Assembly (NCBI GenBank): GCA_036873755.1
Contig: JAVTVY010019602.1
Span: 1 to 64,000, forward strand
Reading direction: 5' to 3'
DNA length: 64,000 nt
Source: Hanleya hanleyi
Taxonomy: Eukaryota > Mollusca > Polyplacophora > Lepidopleurida > Hanleyidae
The notes below the pieces were generated by a model. The model was not told the origin of the DNA. It saw only the letters and a program-made list of their open reading frames with translations, and ran no database searches. Positions 26,301 to 34,860 of the stretch are shown here, one piece after another; position 1 is the stretch's first letter; the number at the start of each line of letters is the position of its first letter. A program made the position numbers and the translations under genes.

Positions 26301-27905
26301 AGCATGACTGCCCGGTTATTGGACACTGCAACCACGTATGACCGGGAAAGTAACACTGGATAAAAGACTACATCTTTAGTGATAAATCGTCATAAAAAAA
26401 TATTGAAGAAAAATACAGGGAGAGACTGGGAATAGTTGAAATAGACCATTCACGCTATGAAAATGCAAGTTTGCACCCGGTAATTGGACACTTTTTTAGT
26501 GATAGATTTATCTGGAACTAATCCACTTACTGTAAAATTGTTTGTCTCACACTGAAGACTGTGAGTCACAGTCTTCAGTAAACCTCCAAGAATATTTAAA
26601 CATGAATCAGCACTGTAGCCCACAAATGAGTTTTGGAATGAGCATCAGAGATTCAACCAGTCCCAAATTTTGCAGTTTTTGGGAGTGGCCATTATCCTTG
26701 GCTGTCAATCAGTGCCATTGCCAGTGTGAGCCAAATGGCATGCGATCGTAAACTGGCTGCTATCGTAAACGGAATGGTTCCATTTTTAGACGGAGTGGTG
26801 GGGAGAAATATCCATCGTCTGCCGAACGCCAGTCGCGTTGCACACTGAGATTCAGAATGAAGATTCTTAATATTTGTGGGAACATTTTCAGTTAAATTTT
26901 GTTGAATTTAATCAAACCTGCAATCAGGGATAAAACTGAGAAACTGGAGGAAATTTTCTGACACATTTTTTCACCCAAATTTGTGACACTATTTCCGACC
27001 CGCATGAGGGCTTAACATGCACAAATTCCATGAGTAAACAGAAATTGATCAGCATGTCTTTGTAACTCAACTGTAAAATTTAATTTGTATTACAGTTGTC
27101 ATGTAATATTTCCCGAAAATAGCCCCACTGAGTCTGGGTGTCCAATAATAGGGCCTGTCCAAATAACCGGGCAGTTAGTCTTCACAATGCTAACATATGT
27201 TAAAAAAAGATGTGAAAATCTTAATTTTTAGTACGATATAACTTTGCCTGCTAAAAAAAAAGGTGCCAAATTGTCGCGTGCATATATGTCGTACTCTACA
27301 CTTTGTACCGAAATGTTGCGTGCCGAAATGTCCCAGATTGAGCATTGGGGAAATGCTGTCCATGTTTCGGCATGTTCGGTTGAATGACTTTCATTCGGAA
27401 GAAGATTATTATTTTTGGACTATTAGTATTGCAGTGTTACAAAGGATTGATCAGCTGATTGACTGACTGCACTCAATGACCTGAAATTAAATATGAATGA
27501 CTTAGCCTTCGCTTCGGGGATTTCCAAGAATTTCAACTTTTTTTTTTCAAGAATTTTACAGTGGGACGGCTGGAAAATTTCATTGTTCATACTCAATTTT
27601 CATTCAGGGGGTTGTATTAGAGTAAATTGTAACACTCGCATGCAAAATTTCATATTGATTTGGTCGCGTGCGCAATGCAAGTCATATAAATTTGTCAAAA
27701 ATGTCTTTTGTTCCGTGCTAGCCGAAATTGATCGTATGATTTTGACCTTTACCTGTGGGTTAAAAGTGCTACGTTCGGTATTGGTAGAAACATATATATT
27801 TCAACATTCACATGAATGTGATTTGCCCATTCTTACCTTCTTAATTTCACTGTCTGATGCATTTTTTGATACACCTAAAAGCTCATATAATTTTGTGTCG
27901 GCCAT
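11165..27905 (-). CDS. DNAJA2: DnaJ homolog subfamily A member 2-like HSP40 co-chaperone, 10 exons
   Basis: Type-A J-protein that stimulates the ATPase of cytosolic HSP70 and hands it unfolded clients. Ten coding exons, all with GT-AG borders, total 1248 nt, which is 415 codons plus stop; animal DNAJA2 is about 412 residues. Domains in order: J domain (exons 1-3) with HPD in KEYHPDKNP; Gly/Phe-rich linker (exon 4); CxxCxGxG zinc repeats (exons 5-7: [30 protein letters not shown]); C-terminal substrate-binding and dimerisation domains (exons 7-10); acidic tail and terminal CAHQ, a farnesylation box that tethers DNAJA proteins to membranes. The start [12 protein letters not shown] and the CAHQ end favour DNAJA2 over DNAJA1 or DNAJA4. 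Intron 1 is the longest (3.8 kb). The introns carry most of the repeats between 11.9 and 25.6 kb, yet every splice site and frame is intact, so the gene looks functional. Promoter and 5' UTR lie above 27905. Confidence 0.96.
11965..12236 (+). repeat. ~270-bp dispersed repeat, copy 1 (SINE/MITE-like)
   Basis: Starts in a (ggtt)n stretch, then 'taacgtcacatctaaccttatcggtcacacggcgacgatgacccaaacaaac', several 'ccctaac' words, 'aaaattaggctctacagacactgg' and 'ccagacaaacatggtatggtac'. Full copies: 11965-12236 and 12237-12480 in tandem, and 20555-20815 inverted, with a fragment at 19602-19672. It lies in intron 9 of the DNAJA2-like gene. Confidence 0.7.
12237..12482 (+). repeat. ~270-bp dispersed repeat, copy 2
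   Basis: Tandem partner of 11965-12236, sharing 'gcacctaaccttattggtcacacggcgacgatgacccaaacaaac' and 'gcagacactgatcacaatgggatc'. The right end is truncated after 'catggtatggtaaac'. Confidence 0.7.
12483..14300. other. intron 9 of the DNAJA2-like gene, no other gene seen
   Basis: AT-rich with short frames only. The segment 13560-14050 is slightly G+C-richer, with a 66-codon frame at 13846 that I cannot name. A small unannotated non-coding gene would not be detectable by eye. Confidence 0.5.
14303..14430 (-). CDS. DNAJA2: DNAJA2-like exon 9
   Basis: 128 nt encoding [20 protein letters not shown] and [15 protein letters not shown]. The [12 protein letters not shown] motif is a hallmark of DNAJA C-terminal domain II. 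Acceptor gccag|GTT, donor CAAG|gtaggg. Confidence 0.95.
14880..15180. repeat. degenerate tandem repeat in intron 8
   Basis: About six loose copies of a 40-60 bp unit with the words 'tgtttgataat', 'gtttactgggtgtctgatat' and 'tcaggtcatgaccagacaattgttt'. It is adjacent to exon 8, whose own 'aggatgtttgataatcaaat' stretch resembles the unit, so the repeat may have grown from exonic sequence. Confidence 0.55.
15200..15398 (-). CDS. DNAJA2: DNAJA2-like exon 8 (substrate-binding domain)
   Basis: 199 nt encoding [40 protein letters not shown] and [10 protein letters not shown]. This is C-terminal domain I/II sequence typical of class A J-proteins. Acceptor tacag|CCG, donor CCAG|gtatgt. Confidence 0.95.
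15741..16040 (+). repeat. 150-bp tandem duplication with Polinton-TIR-like words
   Basis: Two 150-bp units, at 15741 and 15891, share 'agggatag.gagatcg', 'tttctatactact', 'gcgcatgcgcagtcgacccattctactgtagggtg', 'tggcccatggaatctcaggtagcgaaaaccccaggtctc'. The words 'tctatactact' and 'catgcgcagt' also occur in the TIR units of the Polinton at 29.8-42 kb. A shorter duplication (ca. 36 bp) precedes it at 15625-15700. Confidence 0.65.
16194..16336 (-). CDS. DNAJA2: DNAJA2-like exon 7 (zinc repeat 4)
   Basis: 143 nt encoding [18 protein letters not shown] and the [20 protein letters not shown] strand region. Acceptor atcag|GAG, donor ACAG|gtatgt. Confidence 0.95.
16630..19720 (+). repeat. 36-bp minisatellite, ~3.1 kb, in intron 6
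   Basis: Consensus 'gttgatatagagtggtctatgtgggacattgatcag', about 80 copies with scattered substitutions. Because 36 is a multiple of three, long open frames appear on both strands as 12-residue repeats ([12 protein letters not shown] on plus, [12 protein letters not shown] on minus); these are not genes. Inside is a 515-bp higher-order duplication (17381-17895 against 17896-18370). A 70-bp fragment of the dispersed repeat of 11965 interrupts it at 19602-19672. Confidence 0.95.
19729..19862 (-). CDS. DNAJA2: DNAJA2-like exon 6 (zinc repeats 2 and 3)
   Basis: 134 nt encoding [18 protein letters not shown], then the [20 protein letters not shown] segment. MVQQMQ is a DNAJA signature. The exon lies immediately beside the 36-bp minisatellite, only a few tens of bases from its last unit. 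Confidence 0.95.
20078..20158 (-). CDS. DNAJA2: DNAJA2-like exon 5 (first zinc half-site)
   Basis: 81 nt encoding [20 protein letters not shown] and ICPKCSG. The first CxxC of zinc site I sits at the exon end. Acceptor ccag|AGT, donor GTGG|gtaagt. Confidence 0.94.
20555..20815 (-). repeat. ~270-bp dispersed repeat, copy 3 (inverted)
   Basis: Reverse-complement copy of 11965-12236, ending in 'aaacaaccaaccaaccaat'. It lies directly against the LINE fragment at 20821. Confidence 0.7.
20821..20990 (+). pseudogene. LINE reverse transcriptase C-terminal fragment
   Basis: The plus-strand frame reads [20 protein letters not shown] followed by NWLPFRKL. This matches the conserved 'KLQNRAARLILD' block just after the thumb of non-LTR retrotransposon reverse transcriptases, as far as I recognise it. 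Only this small piece remains, sandwiched between the inverted dispersed repeat and exon 4. It is a dead fragment with no role of its own. Confidence 0.6.
21082..21232 (-). CDS. DNAJA2: DNAJA2-like exon 4 (Gly/Phe-rich region)
   Basis: 151 nt. Encodes the Gly/Phe/Met-rich linker ([14 protein letters not shown], repeated GGMGG) and [11 protein letters not shown], the start of the substrate-binding domain. Acceptor tgtag|GTG, donor TAAG|gtacag. Confidence 0.94.
21428..21490 (+). repeat. SINE tail fragment
   Basis: 'cgtcgctatatagctgaaatattgctgaatgcgacgtt' followed by a (ct)n run. The same tail closes the elements at 5090-5372 and 42545-42740. Confidence 0.55.
21654..21759 (-). CDS. DNAJA2: DNAJA2-like exon 3 (end of J domain)
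   Basis: 106 nt encoding [20 protein letters not shown] followed by [16 protein letters not shown]: helices III and IV of the J domain and the start of the glycine-rich linker. Acceptor ccag|TTT, donor GCAG|gtttgt. Confidence 0.95.
22360..23220 (+). repeat. ~158-bp tandem repeat inside the foldback element
   Basis: Units share 'ttgggacttgtccgggctggatctcggttaatattgtatgg', 'atgtggtcagtgccctgtagttgtgcagcgtgaagtttctccgcgtttcgcatatattttcaagagttatggccc'. About 5.5 copies. Open frames on both strands through this block are repeat artefacts. Confidence 0.85.
23353..23612. repeat. internal ~105-bp inverted repeat (hairpin)
   Basis: 'gtatgcactttccaatgcttgattcaagctaaaggtgtgtatactttgag' at 23363-23412 has its reverse complement at 23556-23606. 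The loop is about 45 bp. A transcript would form a long imperfect hairpin. Confidence 0.75.
23952..24011 (-). CDS. DNAJA2: DNAJA2-like exon 2 (HPD motif)
   Basis: 60 nt, phase 0 on both sides, encoding [20 protein letters not shown]. It holds the HPD loop that contacts HSP70. Acceptor ttcag|TCC, donor AAG|gtatgt. Confidence 0.95.
24120..25225. other. intron 1 of the DNAJA2-like gene, left part
   Basis: No exon recognised. 'gtgacgtcatggatacctgatcacgttatccgacgtcatctcag' near 24398-24442 holds two CRE-like TGACGTCA/GACGTCA words. A C run at 24781-24790. Confidence 0.45.
25235..25570. repeat. ~335-bp inverted-repeat (MITE-like) element
   Basis: The left arm 'acatatatgtataacatataaacagaccattttaagggttaccaagttgtagattctt' is inverted at 25505-25570. 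Arms about 60-100 bp, including partially matching 'gagaaaaaagttgc/gcaacttttttctc'. No coding content. Confidence 0.65.
25950..26363 (+). CDS. uncharacterised 137-codon open frame
   Basis: Open frame starting [20 protein letters not shown] on the plus strand, antisense to the DNAJA2-like transcript within its first intron. I recognise no domain, signal peptide or membrane segment. Its last third overlaps the left end of the short DNA element at 26307, so the 3' part may be transposon sequence. It could be chance, or an exon of an antisense gene; there is no strong Kozak context or nearby polyadenylation signal to decide. Confidence 0.25.
   Translation: MFQRLQMIYRVLERKISTVVHSINISPYDIAYFGPLKIPLKKNMIEFPLHFGSWLYGSDSFNSFHSFMLFGDIVDDVSSAKTCKTDFVKSQIIGRRIADVTFPGSIYQAAQQSAHIHSMTARLLDTATTYDRESNTG
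26307..27175. mobile_element. ~870-bp non-autonomous DNA element
   Basis: Terminal inverted repeats ACTGCCCGGTTATT(T)GGACA at 26307 and, inverted, ending at 27175. Similar inner words ('acccggtaattggacac' at 26474, 'gtgtccaataatagggcc' at 27138) suggest nested or repeated subterminal motifs. No transposase frame. Confidence 0.6.
27837..27905 (-). CDS. DNAJA2: DNAJA2-like exon 1 (start codon)
   Basis: Encodes [17 protein letters not shown], the start of the J domain (helix I). The ATG is at 27905-27903, followed in 23 codons by the donor AAG|gtaaga. No upstream in-frame ATG is needed. The flanking sequence to 27920 includes the CRE-like 'tgacgtca' at 27929-27936, a plausible promoter element. 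Confidence 0.95.
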
Positions 27906-27919
27906 CTTCACGAGGGGAC

Positions 27920-28780
27920 AAGGAAGTAATGACGTCACAAATTTTGCGCATAGTGCTGTCACCTAGCAGCAGCCAAGTTGGGTAACTCTTTCCGAAATGC
28001 CCTCATTGCCAATATTGGCCAATGTTTATCTGCACACTGCGTGGAAATGAAATGGCATCTTTTAAAGTCAGTAAAATTATCAAATTGTTATCAACCTATA
28101 TATCTGTATTATGGTTTTTTTGCGAATAGAACTGGTTGTGTATCAATCAATCGTAATACACAAATTTCAAATACAGAAGAAGTCATAACGAACGGTACTG
28201 ATAGAAGAGGAAAACAGTTGCGCTATGGAATTCATCAAAAATGCTAAATAATATATGACTAAAAGTAAAATGTTGTGAGATAATAAACATTCGAAAACAT
28301 GTGTACTATAGTAAATAGAAATGAGAAATGTGTAATATATTGTGGATCTGGATTACAAAATTCATCTAAATATCAATAATACCAGAAGCTCATAATTGTC
28401 TATTATGAGCTTCTGATAATACCAAAAACAACAAATACCACCAATTCATACGGTACGGTATAGATGTTTTTTGAATCTTTAATCGATATTCGTATAGATC
28501 TCTTTTGAATCTTGAACCGATCTATTTCTTAACTAATTTCATCATAACTGTGTATGGATTTACATTACATGAGGTTTGATTTGGTGAATTGTTGTACCTG
28601 CACGTACAATTTAGAAAATGGGTACCGATACCGGTATCTCATAATACGGAACTTATTCTGGAACGTTATTTCCCGGATATATTCTGGAACTTTATTTTCA
28701 GTGCGATGAAATAGCCACAAAAAGGAAAAAAAAAAAAAGGTTCTTTGCTAAATTTTTAAAGTTTAACCTCCCAGGGAATC
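27920..28780. other. upstream region of the DNAJA2-like gene
   Basis: Candidate promoter interval for the minus-strand gene. It holds a perfect CRE (tgacgtca) at 27929-27936, about 25 bases upstream of the start codon, and no TATA box I trust. A short hairpin 'agaagctcataat..attatgagcttct' lies at 28384-28414. Confidence 0.35.
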
Positions 28781-29159
28781 ACATTAGTAGTAGAGAAAGC
28801 GTAATTTCCCGCGCATAGCCATGAGCAGTGTAGACTCTCGCCTTATGCACAAGCGTTACGAGGAAATTTACACTTCCGAATACACAACTTCCGATCACGT
28901 GACTTTCGGAGAACAAGTCTGAACATATCTGGGCAAGTCGAATCTTGCCTGTCGGTAAACAAGTCTGAAAATGTCGAAGCAAGTCAACCAGAGTGCGTGT
29001 ATCGAGCACGCCCAGGCTGGATTTCCTTATTGTGCACATAGTGCACAGACCATGTTAAGCTCGTTAGGCTTGTAAGGTAGGGTGGGGTGCCCAATATCTC
29101 GGGAATTGCCCACTGGCTCGGTATTGATGGGCGCAGTAGGGGTGTACTGCACGATTTGA

Positions 29160-29635
29160 GGAAACCGGAAGTGGGACGCTTTACCAAGCACGAGAGGAGT
29201 GAGAGACATGGAAATTTCACCCAGCGAGATTCCAGGGCCAAGGAATGTGGGTAGGGGTTTAGGGTGCGCATGCGCAATCCAAAGTGAACCGCTTTACCGA
29301 GAACGAGAGGAGTGAGAGATATGAGGGTTTCACACAACGTGACTCATGGACCCCGGCAAGCGTGATTGGGTATTGTGGGTAGAGGAATAGGGGTACACAT
29401 GCGCATCCGGTATCGGGACGCTTTATCGAGAACGAGAGAGGTGAGAGACATGGGGGCTTCACCCAACGAGATACGCTCATACTAACAGCTTGTATCACTG
29501 ATGTCCCTACTAGAGAGAGCTTGTATCACTGACGTCCCTACTGGAACCTACCTACCGCAACCGGAAGTGGACGCTTTTTCCTAGAACGAGATGGAAGAGA
29601 GACATATCGGGGTTTCACTCAACGAGACTCACGAG
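29160..29635 (+). repeat. degenerate ~120-150 bp tandem repeat flanking the Polinton
   Basis: Four units (about 29165, 29285, 29407, 29559) share 'gggacgctttaccgagaacgagaggagtgagagacatg' and 'ttcacccaacgagat'. One unit also carries 'gcgcatgcgcaat'. The block lies immediately outside the left Polinton TIR and may belong to the same satellite family. Confidence 0.65.
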
Positions 29636-29807
29636 TATCGAGCTTTTCTTGACCTGAGGTATCAAATATTAGTCGGCAATTACATAACAAACAAATGGCA
29701 GTCAAGGGGATTCTCCTAGGATAAGCGGTGGCGCCATCTAGGTTTGAGCGAAAATAGACGTTTGAGGTATCCTGTTGAAGCTGACACACTATTGACGGGA
29801 CTGATAC

Positions 29808-31555
29808 CCAGAGTAGTAGTATAAGCGTAAAAAAGGTATAGTAACATTTTGCCGGGGGAGGTAACTCTTGCATCCGACAGGGGGCGCCACCAGCTCAAGG
29901 TTATGGATTGCATCAGCATTGGCTGGGTGCCAAGTTTTGACCACTATAGTTCTGCCAACCTTTGACATTGTATTCCTCCGCGGTGATGCGGTCATGTCTG
30001 GCGGTGATGCGGTCGCGAGAAAAAGCTTCCACGAAGAAAAAGTAGTCCACAAACGTCAAGTACGCTGCATGGTCCGGTGGGGTCGTATGAGGTATCAATG
30101 TGAAGCATTCGTGAAGGGGCATCTGATGGGCTGGGTGTGGGGTTGGAATATCATCATTCTGCGCATGCGCGGTAGACCAAGTGTATGGAAATAGACGTTT
30201 TGGGATCTAGGGGGGCCGATAGAGTCGTGTGAGGTATCACTATGAAGCCTATGTGATGGGGCATCCGCCTGGACTAGTGGCTCGGGCGTTGTCAACACTC
30301 TGCGCATGCGCAAACAGGGAACTGTGGGAAAAGGGTATGGAAATAGACGTTTTGGGGTCTGGGTGGGCCACTAGTGGTCCTATGGAGTCGTACGAGGTAT
30401 CAATGTGAAGCATTCGTAAAGGAGCATCCACCTGGACTAGTGTCTCGGCCGTTGTCAACATTCTGCGCCTATGGAGTCGTATGAGGTGTCCATGTGAAGC
30501 ATTCGTAAAGGAGCATCCACCTGGACTAGTGTCTCGGCTGTTGTCAACATTCTGCGCATGCGCAGACAGGGAATTGTGGGAAAAGGGCATGGAAATAGAC
30601 ATTTTGGCGTCTATTTGGGCCCCTAGTCGTCCGATGGGGTCGGGTGAGGTATCGTTGTGAAGGATACGTGAGGGGGCATCCGCCTGGACTAGTATGACGT
30701 GGAACTAACGTCATTCTGCGCATGCGCAGTAGACAAAGTGTCTGGAAATAGACGTTTTGGGGTCGAGGTGGGTCCCTAGTGGTCCAATGGAGTTGAGTGA
30801 GGTATCGTTGTGAAGGATGCGTGAGGGAGCATCCGCCTGGACTAGTGTGTCGTCCGTGTTCGACATTCTGCGCATGCGCAGATAGGGAATTGTGGGAAAA
30901 GGGTATAGCAATAGACGTTTTGGGGTCGACATGGGCCACTATTGGTCCTATGGAGTCGTATGAGGTATCAATGTGAAGCATTCGTGAAGGAGCATCCGAC
31001 GGGGTGGGTATGACGTGGAACTGACGTCATTCTGCGCATGCGCAGTAGACCAAGGGTATGGAAATAGACGTTTTCGGGTCTAGGTGGGCCACTATGGGTC
31101 CGATGGAGTCGTATGAGGTCTTATTTTGAAGCTTTCGTGAAGGGGCAGTCGCCTGGACTAGTGTGTCGTCCGCGCATGCACAGACAAGGAATTGTGGGAA
31201 AAGGGTATGGAAATAGACATTGTGGGGCCGACATGGGCCACTATGGGTCCGATGGAGTCGTATGAGGTCCTATTTTGAAGCTCTCGTGAAGGAGCATTCG
31301 ACTGGACTCATGGTTCGTCCGTGTTCAAGAGTCTGCGCATGCGCAGTCTGGTCGTAGTATAGAAATATACACATGGACGTGTGTTTGGGGTACTAAATCC
31401 CATATGGGTCCATGGTTGAGGTTTGGTGGTGCGGGTTCTGCGCAAGTGTGTGTGACGAAATGGGTTCTGCGCAAGTGTGTGTGACGTCACTTCGGGTTTC
31501 ACTAAAACTACCTCCGAACACTGAAGGGTTCCAATTTTTCCTTAGACCTTATGCA
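29808..31555 (+). repeat. left terminal inverted repeat of the Polinton
   Basis: Inverted match to 40145-42035 over its whole length. The outer 200 bp is unique (cataaccttgagctggtggcgccccctgtcgg word; 'ccgcggtgatgcggtcatgtc' repeats). The middle is about eight ~160-bp satellite units, each with 'atggaaatagacgttttggggtc', 'gtcgtatgaggtatcaatgtgaag', 'cctggactagtgt' and the palindrome TGCGCATGCGCA. The inner end has 'gtgtgtgacgtcacttcgg'. Copies of the palindrome start at 30160 (one base off), 30301, 30553, 30717, 30869, 31033 and 31334. Confidence 0.9.
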
Positions 31556-31701
31556 TATACTGACTTTCAACATCCGGGTTTCCCACCGCATGTATGGAAT
31601 GCATGTATCCTGTAGAGCTACGTATAGGCGCGCATGTGTGACAGGGTCTATAAAACACACTGCTTTGGATCCCACACCTCCATTCCTACGGTTGCAGAGC
31701 C

Positions 31702-32025
31702 ATGACGGACACCTATCCCTATGCGGCTCGCATTTTACAGCATGCAACCGTGGTTAATTGACTCACGGGTTACCGAGCAGTGGTTCGATCCATGTTAGCA
31801 GATGGCGACGACAACGAGGGGCGACGCCAGATCCTAAAAGAGTTCACAGAAGCGGTCCTCAACAGAGTGGACTCGATGGAGGGGTGTGCTATCACCCACC
31901 ACTACTGGACTATGACAGCCATCCTTGATGCCCGGGCTATGGACCACGAGCGCTCACTCCGGAACCACCGACGACTCGTTGGCCTCGTCATGGTTTTTGC
32001 CCTATTGACCCTAACGCTGTGGTAA
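31702..32025 (+). pseudogene. Polinton small C-terminally anchored membrane protein, nonsense-interrupted
   Basis: The frame starts at ATG 31702 (MTDTYPYAARILQHATVVN) and meets an in-frame TGA at 31759-31761. It then continues in the same frame to 32025 through an acidic/charged stretch (ADGDDNEGRRQILKEF) to a C-terminal hydrophobic helix (LVGLVMVFALLTLTLW). The tail predicts a single-pass, tail-anchored membrane protein. I recognise it as a recurrent small Polinton ORF upstream of the integrase, without a known function. The single TGA breaks it; the end overlaps the possible upstream extension of the next frame by a few bases. Confidence 0.55.
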
Positions 32026-32093
32026 TGACAGTGGGACTTCACCATAAATACGAGAGACAGTCAGCGTGTGTTTCATTCGGCATTTCGTCAACC

Positions 32094-32624
32094 ATGTCAC
32101 CAGTCCTACGAGCCGTTCTTCCCCTCACCCCTGAGGTGGGGTTACACGTCTATGAGGATAAAGTTACCATCGTGGGAGACCGTCAAGTTTGCTGGTCGGA
32201 CCCTGAGACCGTATCGGCTACCGTTACCCTACACCGTGATGGCTGGACCAAATTTAAACGGGTGCTGAGCGGTGAGCTCGATGGAGACCTCATCCACATC
32301 GAGAACGCCAACTACGTACAGCGTGAACCATTCTTTGCCCGTGTGGGGCGTTACCACAATCCTACGCAAAGCTTCACCCTTGACCCCGATCTTTGGACGG
32401 CCTTGGAGAAAGAGGTGCCTATTGTGGACCAGCTGTTTACACCGGACGAGCGGTCAGCTGTTCACTTGGGGTGGTCTCGTGCTATTGAGGACGCGCTGGC
32501 TGAACCCAATGAACAAATTTCTAGCAATGAACCAGACAACGATGCCATTGATTATCCGGCTACACTCAATCAACCTAGGATATATACAACGGTGGTAGAA
32601 CCCGAACATCAGACTTCGTTATAA
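32094..32624 (+). CDS. uncharacterised Polinton protein
   Basis: Intact 176-codon frame from the ATG at 32094 (context accATGtca, a good Kozak match). Upstream in-frame codons to 32019 are open, but the internal start fits the gene spacing better. The protein begins MSPVLRAVLPLTPEVGLHVY, is mainly beta-prone and acidic towards the end, and has no signal peptide or membrane helix. It lies between the anchored small protein and the integrase. I do not recognise a domain. A possible polyadenylation word (aataaa) follows at 32624. Confidence 0.6.
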   Translation: MSPVLRAVLPLTPEVGLHVYEDKVTIVGDRQVCWSDPETVSATVTLHRDGWTKFKRVLSGELDGDLIHIENANYVQREPFFARVGRYHNPTQSFTLDPDLWTALEKEVPIVDQLFTPDERSAVHLGWSRAIEDALAEPNEQISSNEPDNDAIDYPATLNQPRIYTTVVEPEHQTSL

Positions 32625-32663
32625 ATAAACCATATTCCCCGGGTCCATTATCATTTTTTCACC

Positions 32664-33738
32664 ATGAAGCGCTGGGAGAAGGTGTTGGATAACTTATACT
32701 ACAGTCCCGACAGTCCGGCGGCCTATAGTGCATTGTCGGCTCTCTATCGAGCGGCCAAACCTCAGGGGGTACAACGGGCCCAAGTCCGAGATTGGTTAAA
32801 AAAAACAAGACACCTATACCTTACATCGAGCTGCTCGCCGCCATTTTCTACGGAACCGGGTCATCGTGGGAGGACTAGATGCCCAATGGCAAGCGGATTT
32901 GGTCGATATGAGCGCCTTTGCCAAATACAACGATGGGAATCGGTATATCTTGACGTGCATCGATATCCTGTCAAAGTATGCGTGGGTGGTACCCATCCGT
33001 ACGAAAACGGGGGCGAATCTCATAGCGGCGTTCAAGGATATCTTCAAGACCGGGCGCAAACCCTTGTATTTGCAAACCGAAGAAGGCACGGAATTCCTCA
33101 ACAGACCGTTCCAAGCCTTTCTCAAGAAACAGAAGGTCTTCTTCTTTCATACCTACAACGAGACCAAGGCTTCTGTTGTGGAAAGGTTCAACAGAACTTT
33201 CAAAGGCCGCATGTATAAATATTTCACCTATAAGAATACAAGGCGGTACATCGATGTTCTCCCGAAACTTGTCAGTGGTTACAATCGAGCCTATCACCGG
33301 AGTATACAGAGAGCCCCCATTACCGTGACCCAACGCAATGAAGCCCAAGTCCGGCGTGTCTTGTACCCCATACAATCGCAGCGTAAGCCGAAGAAGGAGT
33401 TCAAGGTCGGGGACCCTGTACGGATCAGTAAAGTCAAGGGCAAGTTCGAGAAAAGTTACTTGCCCAACTGGAGCGATGAGCACTTCCTGATTAAACGGCG
33501 CCTACCCCGACAGCGGCGAGTCTGTGAACTGGAAGATCTTCAAGGAGAACCGTTGCTAGGGACGTTTTACGAGCTGGAATTACAACCTGTTGTAAAAACA
33601 AAGCAAGACTACTACACGGTGGAACGCATGCTAAAAACCGAACGTCGACGTGGCATCCAATTTTATTTCGTCAAATGGCAAGGCTGGCCCAGTTCCTTCA
33701 ATTCGTGGGTCGCGGCCAACCACGTGAAACGACTATAA
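32664..33738 (+). pseudogene. Polinton retroviral-type (DDE) integrase with C-terminal chromodomain, frameshifted
   Basis: Integrase for element insertion. N-terminal part MKRWEKVLDNLYYSPDSPAA through VRDWLKK (32664-32800) is a helical DNA-binding region. A frameshift at an A8 run (32796-32803) shifts the rest by one. The catalytic core follows: WQADLVDM carries the first Asp; at the second-Asp site the sequence is LQTEEGTEF, Glu where the family has Asp; VERFNRT carries the Glu. A chromodomain (YYTVERMLK, FYFVKWQGWPSSFNSW) closes the protein at 33738. The frameshift and the D-to-E change both argue that this copy is inactive. Chromodomains in such integrases are thought to steer insertion to marked chromatin. 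Confidence 0.9.
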
Positions 33739-33780
33739 AACCAGACACCACCGCCATCATCCTTCATTCCACGTTCGACA

Positions 33781-34353
33781 ATGAACACAGTGCAATCGTC
33801 TCTGAACACAGCGTCGCCCAAAACGCTCAAAGCACAAGTGGGCTTTGTAGTGATATTGCTAACCCTGCTGAGTGTGTTGTACGGAGGCGTGTTTTACGAC
33901 GTAGCCTATCTCAGCACTCTACTCATCCCACCAAAGACTCAACCACCAGCCGCCAGTCAAACCAGTCTACAGCTACACCAAGTGCACCCACTACGTCTGA
34001 AAACCCACCGGCTTTCATCACTCACAGTGAACGCCCATCGACAACGGTACCAAAGTTCGACGCACCGACGATCCCAGTTCACTCGTACCAAATTTACAAG
34101 AGTGGGTTACCACAACAGCGGATACACCTCCAACCATGGATCCCCGGTGGCAACATCCCTTCACTTGCATCATCGCAGGACCGACGGGTTCCGTCAAAAC
34201 ACACTTCGTCAGGAAGCTCCTCGAACACACCGACAGCATGATTACTCCACCCATTGCCCGAGTCGTGTGGTGTTACGGAGAATGACAGGCGGGGTATGCA
34301 GCAATGTCCCATATCACGTTCGTGGAACCGGACACCTTGGTGGTTCTGGATGA
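33781..34353 (+). CDS. putative Polinton membrane protein
   Basis: Open frame starting MNTVQSSLNTASPKTLKAQV, then a hydrophobic helix (GFVVILLTLLSVLYGG, residues ~21-36), followed by a Thr/Ser/His-rich basic region. It begins 42 bases after the integrase stop. A second long frame (33675-34241) overlaps it, so the true C-terminus may involve a frameshift; the last 200 bases overlap the start of the ATPase at 34136 in another frame and are probably not translated as this protein. Function unknown. Confidence 0.4.
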   Translation: MNTVQSSLNTASPKTLKAQVGFVVILLTLLSVLYGGVFYDVAYLSTLLIPPKTQPPAASQTSLQLHQVHPLRLKTHRLSSLTVNAHRQRYQSSTHRRSQFTRTKFTRVGYHNSGYTSNHGSPVATSLHLHHRRTDGFRQNTLRQEAPRTHRQHDYSTHCPSRVVLRRMTGGVCSNVPYHVRGTGHLGGSG

Positions 34354-34717
34354 TCTCATGGCGGAGACGGATGCGCGGGTCACCCAACTCTTTACCAAAG
34401 GCAGCCATCATCGACGTCTCAGCATCATCTACATTGTGCAGAATCTGTTCAGTAAAAACAAAGAACATCGGAACATCAGCTTAAATGTCCACTACCTGGT
34501 GGTCTTCAAAAACCCGAGAGATATCACTCAAGTGCTGCACCTGGCGAGACAGATGTACCCTGGACGCACTGCGTTTGCGTTGGAAGCCTTTAAAGATGCG
34601 ACAACCCCTCAGCACGGGTATATGCTCTTCGACCTGAAGCAAGCCACCCCCGACCACCTTCGACTACGGACCGGTATCTTTCCCGGAGAGACCCACCATG
34701 TGTACATGCAAAAATAA
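34136..34717 (+). pseudogene. Polinton genome-packaging ATPase (FtsK/HerA-A32 type), nonsense-interrupted
   Basis: Motor that would drive DNA into capsids. The frame begins MDPRWQHPFTCIIAGPTG. The P-loop reads GPTGSVKT, with Val where the family has Gly. An in-frame TGA occurs at about 34285, after VVWCYGE. The same frame continues (SHITFVEPDTLVVLDDLMAE) with the Walker B LVVLDDLM, then VQNLF and FKNPRD motifs, and ends at 34717. Between the P-loop part and Walker B the spacing is shorter than I expect, consistent with a small deletion. Nonsense and P-loop changes make it inactive. Confidence 0.85.
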
Positions 34718-34860
34718 TGTAAACACACCCACAGGGGTTCTCCCGCAGCTGGGGTGTGTGTTTGATGTTGGGGATAATAAAAGAATTAATACAACATCAT
34801 GGTTGACTTTTGTCTCTGTTCAATATTCACGAGGGTTGTGGGTTCTAGCATCAGTTGTAC

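Noticed and set aside
30095..30981. Several minus-strand frames of 70-145 codons with 'DTSYDSIGP' repeats, mirrored at 40696-41502 on plus.
   Set aside because: They are translations of the Polinton TIR satellite and change frame from unit to unit.
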